Shown here piece by piece: positions 62,833-64,000 of a stretch of 64,000 nucleotides of DNA. The stretch is from NCBI RefSeq assembly GCF_002846365.1, contig NZ_PJMW01000002.1:3286001-3350000 (forward strand), given 5' to 3'. Source of the DNA: Nocardia fluminea (GTDB lineage: Bacteria; Actinomycetota; Actinomycetes; Mycobacteriales; Mycobacteriaceae). The stretch's first letter is position 1; each line of letters begins with the position of its first letter. The notes beneath the pieces were generated by a model. The model was not told the DNA's origin. It searched no databases and was given only the letters and a program-made list of their open reading frames with translations. Made by a program: the position numbers and the translations under genes.

Positions 62833-62906
62833 CGCGGGGTGGAGCAGCTCGGTAGCTCGCTGGGCTCATAACCCAGAGGTCGCAGGTTCAAATCCTGTCC
62901 CCGCTA
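62833..62906 (+). tRNA. Initiator tRNA-Met (CAT)
   Basis: A 74-base cloverleaf without encoded CCA. The acceptor CGCGGGG pairs with CCCCGCT except at position 1:72 (C-U), the mismatch expected of an initiator. The anticodon arm has GGG/CCC flanking CTCATAA, the three G-C pairs specific to initiator tRNA. T arm GCAGG-TTCAAAT-CCTGT. Confidence 0.96.
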
Positions 62907-62911
62907 CAAAA

Positions 62912-62946
62912 CGAAAGGCCCGGAACCAGTGGTTCCGGGCCTTTCG
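62912..62946. terminator. Bidirectional intrinsic terminator after the tRNA
   Basis: CGAAAGGCCCGGAACC and its exact complement form a 16-bp stem with loop AGT, followed by CGTTTC on the plus strand. It separates the tRNA from the convergent ptsH gene. Confidence 0.85.
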
Positions 62947-62973
62947 CGTTTCTCGGGAACGTTGTCGCGCAGG

Positions 62974-63231
62974 TCAGGCGTCGAGGTCGCTGGCGACGAG
63001 CTCGGCGATCTTGTCCAGCGTGGGCTGGTCGTCGCTGGTGATCACCACTTCGGCGCCCTGACCCGCGCCGAGGGTCATGATCATCAGCGCGGAGCCCGCG
63101 TCCACGGGATCCCCGCCGGTGACCGCGATGGTGACGGGGACGCCTGCCGCACCGACCGCTTCGGCGATCAGAGCGGCGGGGCGGGCGTGCAGGCCGACCG
63201 AGGAGCCGACGGTGACGGTGGTGCTTGCCAT
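62974..63231 (-). CDS. ptsH: HPr phosphocarrier protein
   Basis: An 85-residue HPr. The phosphorylated His15 lies in VGLHARPAALI, and the regulatory-site region is DAGSALMIMTLGAGQG. It passes phosphate from enzyme I to the fructose-type EII encoded just upstream. AAGGAG precedes the ATG. 26 bases separate it from the permease gene, so the two form one operon. Confidence 0.95.
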   Translation of the reverse strand: MASTTVTVGSSVGLHARPAALIAEAVGAAGVPVTIAVTGGDPVDAGSALMIMTLGAGQGAEVVITSDDQPTLDKIAELVASDLDA

Positions 63232-63257
63232 GGGATATCTCCTTGTGTGCGAACGGA

Positions 63258-64000
63258 TTACGCGGTGGTGAGAACAGGGGCGACGGGCTGCTTGCGGGTG
63301 AGTTCTTTGGCGAGGGTGACGCAGGCGGCGGCGACGAGCGTGCCCGCGACCAGCGACACCACGAACCAGGCGAGATGCCCGATCGCGAAGAACACGAAGA
63401 TGCCGCCGTGCGGTGCGCTCAACGTGACGTCGGTGGCCATGATCAGCCCGCCGGTCACCGCGCCGCCGACCATCATCGACGGCAGCACCCGCAGCGGGTC
63501 GGCGGCGGCGAACGGGATGGCGCCCTCGGAGATGAACGAGGCGCCGAGCAACCAGGCGGCTTTGCCGTTCTCGCGTTCGGCCTCGGTGTAGAGGCGTGGG
63601 CGCAGCACGGTCGACAATGCCATCGCCAGCGGCGGCACCATGCCCGCGGCCATCACCGCGGCCATGATCCGCAGGGTCGCGGTATCGGTCACCGAGAGCC
63701 CCGCGGCGGCGAACGCGTAGGCGGCCTTGTTGACCGGACCGCCCAGGTCGAAGCACATCATCACGCCCAGGATCACGCCGAGCGCGATGGCGGAGGTGCC
63801 GGACAGGCCGCTGAGCCAGTCGGTGAGTCCGTTGGTCACGGCGGCAAGGGGCTTGCCGAGCAGGACGAACATCAACATGCCGACGATCGCCGAGGCCAGC
63901 AGCGGGATCACCACCACCGGCATGAGCCCGCGCGCCCACGTGGGTACCGGCAGCTTGCTCACCCACAGGGCCGCGAACCCGGCCACCAGACCGCCGACCA
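63258..64000 (-). CDS. fruA: PTS fructose transporter EIIC domain (3' part)
   Basis: The gene continues past the window edge, so only the C-terminal 247 residues are seen. They contain several membrane helices and fructose-EIIC signatures: LGVILGVMMCFDLGGPVNKAAYAFA and LLGASFISEGAIPFAAADPLRVLPS (the GAIPFA motif), then SAPHGGIFVFFAIGH. It imports and phosphorylates fructose using phosphate from HPr. Any EIIA/EIIB domains would be encoded beyond the window. Confidence 0.92.
   Translation of the reverse strand, partial: VGGLVAGFAALWVSKLPVPTWARGLMPVVVIPLLASAIVGMLMFVLLGKPLAAVTNGLTDWLSGLSGTSAIALGVILGVMMCFDLGGPVNKAAYAFAAAGLSVTDTATLRIMAAVMAAGMVPPLAMALSTVLRPRLYTEAERENGKAAWLLGASFISEGAIPFAAADPLRVLPSMMVGGAVTGGLIMATDVTLSAPHGGIFVFFAIGHLAWFVVSLVAGTLVAAACVTLAKELTRKQPVAPVLTTA

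Overview
The window is GC-rich DNA from a mycolic-acid actinomycete, most likely Nocardia or a close relative. The main evidence is the block from about 39.8 to 61.9 kb. It carries adnA-adnB, a TrkA-type K+ channel, nudC, mycoredoxin, uvrD2, whiB7, a UbiB-like kinase, a ThiF-like protein, a metalloprotease, a PDZ/Lon-like protease, a PPA1309 protein and a UPF0182 protein. That is the gene order of the Mycobacterium tuberculosis Rv3202c-Rv3193c region. Twin-arginine and Rpf secretion signals, GTG starts and many apparently leaderless starts fit the same group.

Layout. 0-4.5 kb: a frameshifted glyoxalase-fold fragment, a secreted Ig-like protein, a small conserved protein, a LAL-type LuxR regulator and a TetR repressor. 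4.5-11.6 kb: a tightly overlapping catabolic operon (flavin monooxygenase, serine hydrolase, zinc alcohol dehydrogenase, acyl-CoA synthetase, amidohydrolase) divergent from the TetR gene, with a 23-bp operator palindrome over its promoter. 12-21.5 kb: an old yellow enzyme homologue and a respiratory nitrate reductase operon narGHJI that is split between narJ and narI by a TnpB-type insertion element in the opposite orientation. 22-25 kb: an XRE/MmyB-type regulator, an alpha/beta hydrolase and an unrecognised protein. 25-36 kb: a sulfur-themed region with methionine-salvage genes (mtnA-mtnB fusion, mtnD, mtnC), an arylsulfatase and a divergent peptide-type ABC importer. The importer operon is preceded by a 17-codon leader peptide ending in a cysteine cluster, which looks like a cysteine attenuator. 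36-40 kb: a 53-residue Lys/Gln-rich protein, a MobA-MoeA fusion for molybdenum cofactor (the cofactor NarG needs), an alkyltransferase-like protein and a hydrolase. 40-62 kb: the conserved DNA-repair and stress block. 62-64 kb: an rpf gene with a perfect CRP-type site upstream, initiator tRNA-Met, ptsH and the 3' part of a fructose PTS permease.

The most rewarding regulatory reading is at two leaders. The ABC importer leader has the promoter, leaderless start and poly-Cys peptide expected of cysteine attenuation. The whiB7 leader has an AT-rich WhiB7-type promoter, a 110-codon upstream ORF with a strong Shine-Dalgarno sequence, and an intrinsic terminator just before whiB7. The most obvious structural oddity is the TnpB element inside the nitrate reductase operon.

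Start codons were chosen by hand from Shine-Dalgarno sequences, overlaps and remembered family N-termini. No database search was possible, so family names rest on motif recognition.
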